Assembly: GCA_903925955.1 (NCBI GenBank)
Contig: CAIYHO010000224.1
Coordinates: forward strand, 1-50,253
Reading direction: 5' to 3'
Length of the DNA stretch: 50,253 nucleotides
Source: an uncultured Chloroflexota bacterium
GTDB lineage: Bacteria > Chloroflexota > Limnocylindria > Limnocylindrales > CSP1-4
The notes under the pieces are model-generated. The model ran no database searches. It worked only from the letters and a program-made list of their open reading frames with translations, and was not told the origin of the DNA. Both the position numbers and the translations under genes were made by a program. Each line of letters begins with the position of its first letter. The stretch's first letter is position 1. Shown piece by piece: positions 23,044 to 28,790 of this stretch.

Positions 23044-23364
23044 CTACTCCGAGGGCGATGCGGCCGGGGTGAAGCAAAAGACGCCGTCGCCCTCGAGTTC
23101 CGGCATGTCCGATCCCGACGGGCAGGGATTGGAGGATCCGGGGCCAAACCCGATCTCATGGACGCCGGGCAGCCACGCGGTCAATACATGGGTGTGGGGA
23201 CCGTCGCACGGCACGGCGGTCCAACTGGTCTGCAAGCCGTCTGCGCTCCTCGAGTAGGCGATGCACGTGCCGAGCGCCACGGGGGCCACGGTCGCGGTGG
23301 CGCAGGAGGTCAGCGCCCCGCCGAGCGAGACGGCGATGAGCAGGGCCTGGAGTCGGCTGGTCAT
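23044..23364 (-). CDS. Putative lipoprotein with septum-formation-like Cys/His pattern
   Basis: The 106-residue product starts at ATG 23364 and has a signal peptide ending in lipobox LTSC (Cys about 21). The mature part contains GTCIAYS, then TAVPCDGPHTHVLTAWLPG and two more Cys. The PC-x-x-PH-x-x-V arrangement resembles the Septum_form (PF13845) repeat of actinobacterial surface proteins, but this is a pattern match by eye only. Four cysteines outside the lipobox could form two disulfides. Confidence 0.6.
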   Translation of the reverse strand: MTSRLQALLIAVSLGGALTSCATATVAPVALGTCIAYSRSADGLQTSWTAVPCDGPHTHVLTAWLPGVHEIGFGPGSSNPCPSGSDMPELEGDGVFCFTPAASPSE

Positions 23365-23409
23365 GCGCGCCCTCGTTCGGTGGCGGTGGTCCCTCATCGC
23401 CGGCTCCGA

Positions 23410-23583
23410 TCACTCATACGCCGGGCGACACGTCGCGTCAAATCCTGGCGTCGTCGCCCAGAAGACCAACGACGCGCTGCCGCTTCCCTCGCGTGTCATC
23501 GCGGCACGCAATGCGAGGTGCGCGTCCGTTCGCTTGCGCCACTGCTCAAGCCAGTCGAATGCCTCGTCGGATGGCGGATGCAC
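23410..23583 (-). CDS. Possible small protein or gene remnant
   Basis: A GTG-started frame of 57 codons has a plausible amino acid mix (DEAFDWLEQWRKRTDAHLAL near its start) but no Shine-Dalgarno, no promoter and no recognised family. Element copy 3 lies within it. It may be the 3' remnant of a decayed gene or a chance frame. Confidence 0.25.
   Translation of the reverse strand: MHPPSDEAFDWLEQWRKRTDAHLALRAAMTREGSGSASLVFWATTPGFDATCRPAYE
23493..23516 (+). repeat. ACGCATTGCGA element, copy 3
   Basis: GTGTCATC-GCGGC-ACGCAATGCGA, with one central base changed relative to copies 2 and 4. It lies upstream of the 23696 gene. Confidence 0.75.
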
Positions 23584-23631
23584 TCGCCAGCACCGTCGCG
23601 AGGAGGGGAGCCGCTCTGCGTGCAACCGGCG

Positions 23632-23637
23632 TACGAT
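23632..23637 (+). promoter_or_regulatory. Possible -10 element of the 23696 gene
   Basis: TACGAT gives a leader of about 50 nt. There is no clear -35 or TGN extension. Confidence 0.3.
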
Positions 23638-23695
23638 CTGCGGGCGGGCGGCTGCCTTCCGACGGGGACGCCGACGCTTGAGACGGGGGCCTCCA

Positions 23696-23920
23696 ATGAG
23701 CAGCCCGCAACAGCCTCCGCTCGGCAAGTGGCAGCGGCGAAGCATGTTGGCGATGCTGCCGACGGGTGCCCTGATCCTAGTCCTGTGGATCGTGTACGTC
23801 TGGTTCGGTGGCTTCCGGGACACCCCGCTCAGCTGGATCCAGGCGGTCCTCGCTATCGGGACCGCGCTGCTCCAGATCGCCATGGGCTACGGCTTCCGCC
23901 GCCAACTCGGGCATCGGTAA
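23696..23920 (+). CDS. Small two-helix membrane protein
   Basis: A 74-residue protein with two hydrophobic helices (about 17-37 and 45-65) and a basic C terminus (GFRRQLGHR). Unrecognised. The ATG at 23696 has only a weak G-rich ribosome site. Confidence 0.5.
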   Translation: MSSPQQPPLGKWQRRSMLAMLPTGALILVLWIVYVWFGGFRDTPLSWIQAVLAIGTALLQIAMGYGFRRQLGHR

Positions 23921-23986
23921 CCGGACCGCGTCGCGGGTCGGCGCCGGCCAAGCCTTCTGAGCGGATGGCCCGGACGCTCGGCTCAT

Positions 23987-24010
23987 GTGTCATTGGCGTA
24001 CGCATTGCGA
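23987..24010 (+). repeat. ACGCATTGCGA element, copy 4
   Basis: GTGTCATT-GGCGT-ACGCATTGCGA, ending 68 nt before the next start codon. It matches copy 2 at 23 of 24 positions. Confidence 0.85.
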
Positions 24011-24023
24011 CGCGACGGAGATG

Positions 24024-24029
24024 TAGTCT
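24024..24029 (+). promoter_or_regulatory. Possible -10 element of the 24079 gene
   Basis: TAGTCT lies 13 nt after element copy 4 and would start transcription near 24036. The spacing to TTGCGA in the element (13 bp) is too short for a standard -35. Confidence 0.3.
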
Positions 24030-24078
24030 TGGGTCCTCAAACAGTCGGCCACGGCCCGACCTCTGACGGGGGAAGAAG

Positions 24079-24672
24079 GTGAGCACAGGGACAGGGGCCA
24101 CGACCCGCCGGCGACAGGCCGTGATCATCGGCGTCCTGTCCGCGATCGCGCTGCTCGGGTTCGTCGTGGTGGCGGCGTGGGACGGCTTCGCCGCCGGGCT
24201 CGCGCCGATCCTCGGGGTCCCCGACAACGCGATCGAGTTCTACTTCGCCCGGCGCATCGCGGCGGTGCTGCTGCTCCCTCTCCTCCCGGTACTCGTCGTC
24301 GGGATCGGCCTCGCCTGGGGCGGCAGGACCGACGAGGGCTGGCAGGACCTGCGCCGCCACTGGCCGTGGTACGCCATGGTCTTCGCGTTCCTGGAGACGG
24401 GCTGGACCGCCTGCCTGCTCCTGGGCGTGCTGCTCGAGGGCAAGCACCTCGACTGGGCGGTGTACGCACTGCTCGCGCTGGAGCTCCTCGTCGGGATCGC
24501 CTACGCCGTCTCCGAGGGCGACCGGCGCGAGGACCACCCGGGCGAGCCGGTCACGTGGCGGGGCACGCACATCCTGTTCCGCGCCTGGATGGTGCTCGCG
24601 CTTGCGGGCATATCGGGGGTCTGGCTGTGGGCGATGGCGACGATTCCGCTGACGCCGCCGCCGCTCCTCTAG
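24079..24672 (+). CDS. Integral membrane protein, unknown function
   Basis: A 197-residue protein with about five transmembrane helices (about 14-35, 57-78, 95-118, 123-142, 163-188) and short charged loops (FYFARR; EGDRREDHPGE). Unrecognised. The GTG start follows GGAAGAAGG. All Phe codons before G are TTC, the reverse of the core-gene habit here, which suggests a different origin. Confidence 0.65.
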   Translation: MSTGTGATTRRRQAVIIGVLSAIALLGFVVVAAWDGFAAGLAPILGVPDNAIEFYFARRIAAVLLLPLLPVLVVGIGLAWGGRTDEGWQDLRRHWPWYAMVFAFLETGWTACLLLGVLLEGKHLDWAVYALLALELLVGIAYAVSEGDRREDHPGEPVTWRGTHILFRAWMVLALAGISGVWLWAMATIPLTPPPLL

Positions 24673-24745
24673 GCGCCAGGTCGCCGTGGAGCGAGCGTCA
24701 GGACCCGGGCTGACGCGGCGGGGCGCCGATGCCGCTCTCGAGCGT

Positions 24746-24769
24746 GTGACACTGCGACACGCATTGCGA
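24746..24769 (+). repeat. ACGCATTGCGA element, copy 5
   Basis: GTGACACTGCGAC then ACGCATTGCGA (24759-24769). The left part is more diverged. It ends 29 nt before the next start codon. Confidence 0.75.
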
Positions 24770-24798
24770 TACCTGCGCGGACACACTGGGAGGCTCGA

Positions 24799-25314
24799 GT
24801 GACAACGGCGAAGATCGGCCCGCGGCCATTGGCGGTGGGTGTCTCGCTGGCGGTCTTGCTCGTCGCCGTCTTCGTCGTCATGAGTGCAGGCGCGAGTCAA
24901 TCCTTCGGTCCGCTCGACCTCGACACGGCGGACCGCCTTGCCCTGGCCCTGTGGGTCGTGGCGCCGATCGCGGGTGGGCTGGCGGCTCGTGGCTGCGCCA
25001 ATCGCGAGCTGGCTCTGGCGGCGCTCAGCGTTGGCCTTGTTGTCGGCCTTGTCGTGGCGCTCTTTCCGGCGATCGGCACCGGTCAGTACACCTGCTGGCT
25101 CAACCTGCAGGCCGTGCCGATGGGCTTTCTGCTGGGCCGTCTCGCCGTCGGGGGCATTGTGGGGATGGGCATGGCCATCGCGCTCGTCGCGACGGGCGTG
25201 GCAACCCGGCGGCGCATCACCGCCTTGCCCGGGATCGCCCTCGCGGCCGCGCTCAACCTGGGCGCCTCTCTGGCCGCCTACGAGCTCTTCTATGGCGGCG
25301 TGCGGTGCCTGTAG
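24799..25314 (+). CDS. Integral membrane protein, unknown function
   Basis: A 171-residue protein with about five transmembrane helices (about 9-27, 45-60, 68-86, 100-130, 140-162). Cys-containing loops (RGCANRE, YTCWLN) and a terminal GGVRCL are visible. No family recognised. The GTG start has GGGAGG 5 nt upstream. Confidence 0.62.
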   Translation: MTTAKIGPRPLAVGVSLAVLLVAVFVVMSAGASQSFGPLDLDTADRLALALWVVAPIAGGLAARGCANRELALAALSVGLVVGLVVALFPAIGTGQYTCWLNLQAVPMGFLLGRLAVGGIVGMGMAIALVATGVATRRRITALPGIALAAALNLGASLAAYELFYGGVRCL

Positions 25315-25320
25315 TGGTCC

Positions 25321-25352
25321 GCGTCGGGTAGCTCGCTAGGAGCGCGCGACGC
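25321..25352. terminator. Bidirectional terminator candidate
   Basis: GCGTCG (25321-25326) pairs with CGACGC (25347-25352), and inside it GCTC (25331-25334) pairs with GAGC (25340-25343). It lies between convergent genes. Confidence 0.35.
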
Positions 25353-25382
25353 CAGTCGGGTGACGTCCGGCCGCCTGCGTCC

Positions 25383-26417
25383 CTAGGGCAGCTGCGTGGC
25401 AGCCTGGATCTCGAGGTACCGGCTCCCGTCCGAGCTGGCGATCACGTCGGGCCCGTGCATCGTGTCGCCGTATTCACCGTAGCGGTCCACCGCGGCCGAT
25501 GGCTGCGACCCGTACATCCAGAAGTCCGCCACGCCCACAAGCCTCCCCGAGGGCCACGCTGGAACCTCAAAGGGCTCCGAGAACGCGCCGCCGCGCACGG
25601 TGGTTGTTGCGTAGAGCACCCAGGGCGAGTCGGCCGGATCGACGCTGGCGCCCGTCGTCTGCGACGCGTTCCACTTGTCGATGTGGACCAGCTGCAGGTC
25701 TAGCTGCGAGCCGTCGGGGAGATCCGTGGTGCCGCTCAGCGTGACCGTTCCGCCGGCGGCGCCCACCGAGAGCGAGATTGTGGCGTTGGCGCCAATCGTG
25801 GCGATGGCGCGCGGGCCGTAGGCGAACCCCGGCGCAATCAGCATCCCGGCGAGGAACAGCACAACCGCGATCGATAGGCGGCGAACACGCCGCGAAGGCC
25901 GAAGGTCGAAGCCCGCCCCCATGAGCACGGCGCGAAACCGATCGAGCACCGCGGGATCGACGCCCTGCTTGAGCACAAACCCGCTGCTGCCCGTCCCGAT
26001 GCCCAACAGAAAGGCGTCGCTGGTCTCGCGGACCCGGCGGTAGACCGACCAGGCGTTTGTCGTCGTTGACATCGGCATGGCGCAGATCAGGCCAGTGGCA
26101 TCGGCGGTGATGTCGACGGGGGCGAGCAGCAGGTCCCGGCGGCGCCGTACCGCGAACCACAGGAACGGCACCACGAAATAGCCGGTGGCGAACAGGAGGC
26201 CGAGAACCAGGGAGATGGCGCCGAAGATCACGCCGTCCATGACGGTCACCAGCCCGGAGCCGAAGATGAAGCCGCCAACGAGCTGGGCGGGCCGCGAGCG
26301 CCGGACAACGGCGACGTTGAGCCGTAGGTAGGACGCCATCGTTGGCACCGTGCGGAATCGCACGGTGCCGTCTGGGGCGGCGTCGGTTGCTGGTTCCAGG
26401 GGTTCGTCAGCGGTCAT
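25383..26417 (-). CDS. Membrane protein with PH-like cytoplasmic part, unknown function
   Basis: The 344-residue product has two hydrophobic helices near residues 48-90, a cytoplasmic stretch, another helix at about 172-190, and an extracellular C-terminal region (about 200-340, beta-rich, with GAAGGTVTLSGTTDLPDGSQLDLQ). The middle part (DLLLAPVDITADATGLICAMP) resembles the PH-like fold of YcxB-type proteins, which is an inference by eye. ATG 26417 is 7 nt from a -10 hexamer, so it is probably leaderless; a longer frame upstream is not supported. Confidence 0.6.
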   Translation of the reverse strand: MTADEPLEPATDAAPDGTVRFRTVPTMASYLRLNVAVVRRSRPAQLVGGFIFGSGLVTVMDGVIFGAISLVLGLLFATGYFVVPFLWFAVRRRRDLLLAPVDITADATGLICAMPMSTTTNAWSVYRRVRETSDAFLLGIGTGSSGFVLKQGVDPAVLDRFRAVLMGAGFDLRPSRRVRRLSIAVVLFLAGMLIAPGFAYGPRAIATIGANATISLSVGAAGGTVTLSGTTDLPDGSQLDLQLVHIDKWNASQTTGASVDPADSPWVLYATTTVRGGAFSEPFEVPAWPSGRLVGVADFWMYGSQPSAAVDRYGEYGDTMHGPDVIASSDGSRYLEIQAATQLP

Positions 26418-26424
26418 AGGACCC

Positions 26425-26430
26425 ATCGTA
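26425..26430 (-). promoter_or_regulatory. -10 element, probable leaderless start
   Basis: Minus-strand TACGAT (26430-26425), then GGGTCCT and ATG 26417, a 7-nt gap. Confidence 0.5.
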
Positions 26431-26504
26431 GGCCGCGCGCATGGGCCAGGTGCGACGCTGTCACGGAGTCGCCACAGGACGCGCGGCAGGCAGGCCGACT
26501 GGTG

Positions 26505-26510
26505 CACAAT
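26505..26510 (+). promoter_or_regulatory. -10 element, probable leaderless start
   Basis: CACAAT, directly preceded by TG, is followed by 6 nt and the ATG at 26517. This argues against the in-frame GTG at 26502 being the start, because it would lie upstream of the transcript. Confidence 0.45.
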
Positions 26511-26516
26511 CGGTCG

Positions 26517-27368
26517 ATGGACGGCCCGCGACCGGCGCATCACCTCACCTCCGACCAGATGGTCTGGTTTGACTTCGACCCAGCATGGCTCGTCGCGCTC
26601 GCGAAGCACAACGCCGACCAGGTCCCGGCGGGCCTCGCCGAGCAGTTCGCCGCGTGTAGTCGAGCGGCGTGGCGGTGCGACACCTACCTCATGCTTCGCG
26701 AGGCCGAGCTGACGCCCGGCGGGGACTCGCTCTTCATCGAGGCTGGGGACGGCGAGTACTTCGTGGTTGACCTCTACGGTGACGGCAGCCCACGCGGCGT
26801 GGAGCTCTACGACCAGCTGCCCTGCCGATCCGACGATGACGAAGGGTGGTTCACCTCGGGTTGGGCTGCGATGGCTGCGTTGGGCGTTGGCGCGGCTCTA
26901 TGGCGTCGCGGGCGGGCTGCATTGCGTCATTCGTGGCCCGGACGACGTCTGTTCGGGCCGGGGAAGGAGCTCACTCCGTTTGAGCGCAAGGTGCTCGCGA
27001 TGATCCTGGCGCCGAGCCATCCCTCGATGGACGCCCTCCGCGCCCAACTCGACGCTGTCCGAGTCACGTCGCGCAAGTTCACCGGCGCCGGCTTCTACAC
27101 GGACCTCGTGGTCGCCGCAGATGTGCCGTCTGTGCCGATTGGCGGCACGATCACGCTGACCGACCTGCATGCCTATCGCGCCGGGGAGCCGCTGCTCGGG
27201 TTCGTACTCTGGGTCAGGGACGGGCGACTTCACTGCCTCGAGTGCTTCGACTATGTCAGCCCTTGGCCAGAGGACTTCGAGACGCTCGATCTGGTGGCGG
27301 GCCACGCCGGAGGGAACGTGCCCGCGGACATTGAGACGATCGAGGCCGCTTGCGCGCGTGCCCGATGA
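26517..27368 (+). CDS. Conserved hypothetical soluble protein
   Basis: A 283-residue protein. Residues 1-110 include SLFIEAGDGEYFVVDLYGDG. The C-terminal part (about 150-270) begins LTPFERKVLAMIL and has VTSRKFTGAGFYTDLVV and FDYVSPWPEDFETLDLV; I have the impression of a widespread uncharacterised family with this segment, but cannot name it. It is cytoplasmic, with no signal peptide. The TGA overlaps the ATG of a decayed gene downstream. Phe codons before G are mostly TTC, so it may be acquired. Confidence 0.65.
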   Translation: MDGPRPAHHLTSDQMVWFDFDPAWLVALAKHNADQVPAGLAEQFAACSRAAWRCDTYLMLREAELTPGGDSLFIEAGDGEYFVVDLYGDGSPRGVELYDQLPCRSDDDEGWFTSGWAAMAALGVGAALWRRGRAALRHSWPGRRLFGPGKELTPFERKVLAMILAPSHPSMDALRAQLDAVRVTSRKFTGAGFYTDLVVAADVPSVPIGGTITLTDLHAYRAGEPLLGFVLWVRDGRLHCLECFDYVSPWPEDFETLDLVAGHAGGNVPADIETIEAACARAR

Positions 27369-27720
27369 GCGCGCCTGAAGGGCCTATGGGCACGGCGCTC
27401 ACCCTGGGCGTCCAGCTCATTCGCAGCGATGTTTGGGTGCTCGCCTCGATCATCGCGGCCATGAGCCGCCCGTGCCGGATGCCGGACTTGCTGTCGGCGT
27501 CGGACTAGGTGATGCGGGACGACCTGCCGTTCGACGCGGTGAGTTACGGCGTGCCCCGACTCGTCGCGGCGGGGCTCGTGACGACGGGCATCGATGGGGA
27601 CGGCCTGTGGTTCCTGCCCACGGACGACGCCTGGGCGCCGTTTGCGGGGCGGGATCATCAAGGCGATGATCGAGGTGATGGACGTCGTCGGCTGCCGACC
27701 GCTCGAGGGGGCGCCTCGTC
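27365..27720 (+). pseudogene. Decayed gene with in-frame stop
   Basis: The frame opens at ATG 27365 (overlapping the previous stop by 4 nt) and reads 47 codons to TAG at 27506-27508. The same frame continues at once (GTG 27509) as RDDLPFDAVSYGVPRLVAAGLV and on to DAWAPFAG, a winged-helix-like pattern. A TAG in place of a sense codon such as TAC would explain it. Near 27650 the sense switches to another frame (IIKAMIEVMDVVGC), suggesting a frameshift too. The original function is unknown. Confidence 0.5.
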
Positions 27721-27776
27721 GGCCTTGGGGATTGGCACGCTGCGACCTAGCGTCGTGCCGCGGCAGGCAGGCCGTA

Positions 27777-27895
27777 ATACCACCCCGGTGAGTGCTAACG
27801 CCCAGGACAGGCGCTCATACCACCCCGGTGAGTACAACGGCCTGGATTGTGCGTGCGGCGGTGGCGAGGCGGTCCATAGCACCACCCCGGTGAGT
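27777..27895 (+). repeat. Three direct repeats of ACCACCCCGGTGAGT
   Basis: Copies are at 27779-27793, 27819-27833 and 27881-27895. The first two share a wider ATACCACCCCGGTGAGT and lie 40 nt apart; the third is 62 nt further on. The ATACCACCCCG half also occurs on the minus strand at the rpmB/asp23 promoter (28277-28267). There is no gene in this stretch (27721-27957). Operator-type sites or a remnant of a mobile element are possible. Confidence 0.7.
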
Positions 27896-27957
27896 ATTAG
27901 GGAGCGGAGGGACGCCAGTCGGCACGGGCAACGAGCAACCGCGCGCCAGACACGAAG

Positions 27958-27983
27958 AAGCCGGCCGCCTGGGCGACCGGCTT
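27958..27983 (-). terminator. Terminator of rpmB
   Basis: AAGCCGG (27958-27964) and CCGGCTT (27977-27983) pair, with an inner CGCC/GGCG helix and a TG loop. On the minus strand it is followed by CTTCGTGT, a weak T-rich end, 25 nt after the rpmB stop. Confidence 0.65.
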
Positions 27984-28007
27984 GCGTGAGACGCGGGGGC
28001 TAGCGGA

Positions 28008-28205
28008 CTAGCGCGCGCTCTTGGTCAGCGTGCGGCGGCAGCGGGTGCAGGCCAGAACCTTCTCAGGATGGCCGTTCTTCGCAAGCGTCGTGAGCTGGAG
28101 GTTGGGCTGGTAGCGGCGATGGGCGCGCACGCGGTTCATGCCCGACGACTGGGCATTGAAGCCACCCATCGAGGCCTTGCCGCAAAGGGCGCATGCTCGT
28201 GACAT
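28008..28205 (-). CDS. rpmB: 50S ribosomal protein L28
   Basis: A 65-residue protein matching L28 throughout: MSRACALCGK, GFNAQSSGMNRVRAHRRYQPN, and CTRCRRTL. Two CxxC pairs make it the zinc-binding type. The start is ATG 28205; a much longer upstream frame runs through the promoter and is not real. It is the only minus-strand gene between 26.5 and 43.8 kb. Confidence 0.96.
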   Translation of the reverse strand: MSRACALCGKASMGGFNAQSSGMNRVRAHRRYQPNLQLTTLAKNGHPEKVLACTRCRRTLTKSAR

Positions 28206-28271
28206 TGTGCTATCAGATCCTCGGTTGATCTCAGAACGAGGCCGCGCAGGATCAGTCCGGCGCGGACGGGG

Positions 28272-28284
28272 TGGTATCGTAGCA
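28272..28284. promoter_or_regulatory. Overlapping bidirectional promoter rpmB/asp23
   Basis: On the plus strand TGG-TATCGT (28272-28280) and on the minus strand TGC-TACGAT (28284-28276) are both extended -10 elements. Their hexamers overlap by five bases because the sequence TACGATA reads as TATCGTA in reverse. Plus transcripts would start near 28287 (about 80 nt before asp23); minus transcripts near 28269 (about 64 nt before rpmB). Confidence 0.6.
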
Positions 28285-28367
28285 CACCACTTCCGGCTTG
28301 CCGCCGGGGGCATCCGTCGCGGCCCAGCCTCATAGGGTCCGCGGCCCGCGAGGAGGTCCAGACCCGC

Positions 28368-28790
28368 GTGACCGCACAACCCACCGGCCGCTCGCTTGTC
28401 ACGAAGCGCGCGCTGCGCGACCTTGTGCGCTCCGCCGTGTTGTCGGTGTATGGCGTGTCCGGGTTTGCCGGGGGCCGGGCTGCGGGGCGCCTGCTGGGCA
28501 AGATTGGCCTTGCACATCCGGGCTTGAAGCTGCGCCTGGGTGACACGCTGGATCTTGAGCTCAACCTTACCGTGGCCTACGGCTTGCCTGTCGCGGAGGT
28601 GGCGCGCCAGGTGGAGGCCGCCGTTCGCTACACGCTGCGCCACGCGCTTGACCGTGAGCCGGACACCATCTCCATCCGCATCGGCCGCCTTCGGCATGAG
28701 CACGGGCTTGCCCCGGTCGCCCCGGCGCAGCCGCAGCCAGATGAGCCCGGCACCAACGAGCTTGCCGCCAGCGGAACGGACGTGGCCTGA
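28368..28790 (+). CDS. Asp23/Gls24 family envelope stress protein
   Basis: A 140-residue protein in the Asp23 fold: ALRDLVRSAVLSVYGVSGFAG near residue 15, LDLELNLTVAYGLPVAEVARQVEAAV (about 64-90). The C-terminal tail is Pro-rich. In Firmicutes these proteins lie at the membrane and are often next to fakA, as here (stop TGA overlaps the next ATG). The start is GTG 28368. A second paralog is at 36738. Confidence 0.82.
   Translation: MTAQPTGRSLVTKRALRDLVRSAVLSVYGVSGFAGGRAAGRLLGKIGLAHPGLKLRLGDTLDLELNLTVAYGLPVAEVARQVEAAVRYTLRHALDREPDTISIRIGRLRHEHGLAPVAPAQPQPDEPGTNELAASGTDVA

Larger units (their letters stand above)
23365..23695. other. Divergent spacer with uncertain small frame
   Basis: This 331-nt region separates a minus and a plus gene. 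It holds element copy 3, a possible 57-codon minus-strand frame and a -10 hexamer near its right end. Confidence 0.5.

Noticed and set aside
23158-24066. 302-codon plus-strand frame
   Set aside because: It crosses a lipoprotein antisense, contains the 23696 gene out of frame, and has no motif.
22227-24769. Integron attC sites for the five ACGCATTGCGA copies
   Set aside because: No GTTRRRY/RYYYAAC core boxes or long hairpin are visible, and genes point in both directions. No integrase in the window.
27777-27895. CRISPR array
   Set aside because: Only three 15-nt repeats with unequal spacing (40 and 62 nt) and no cas genes.
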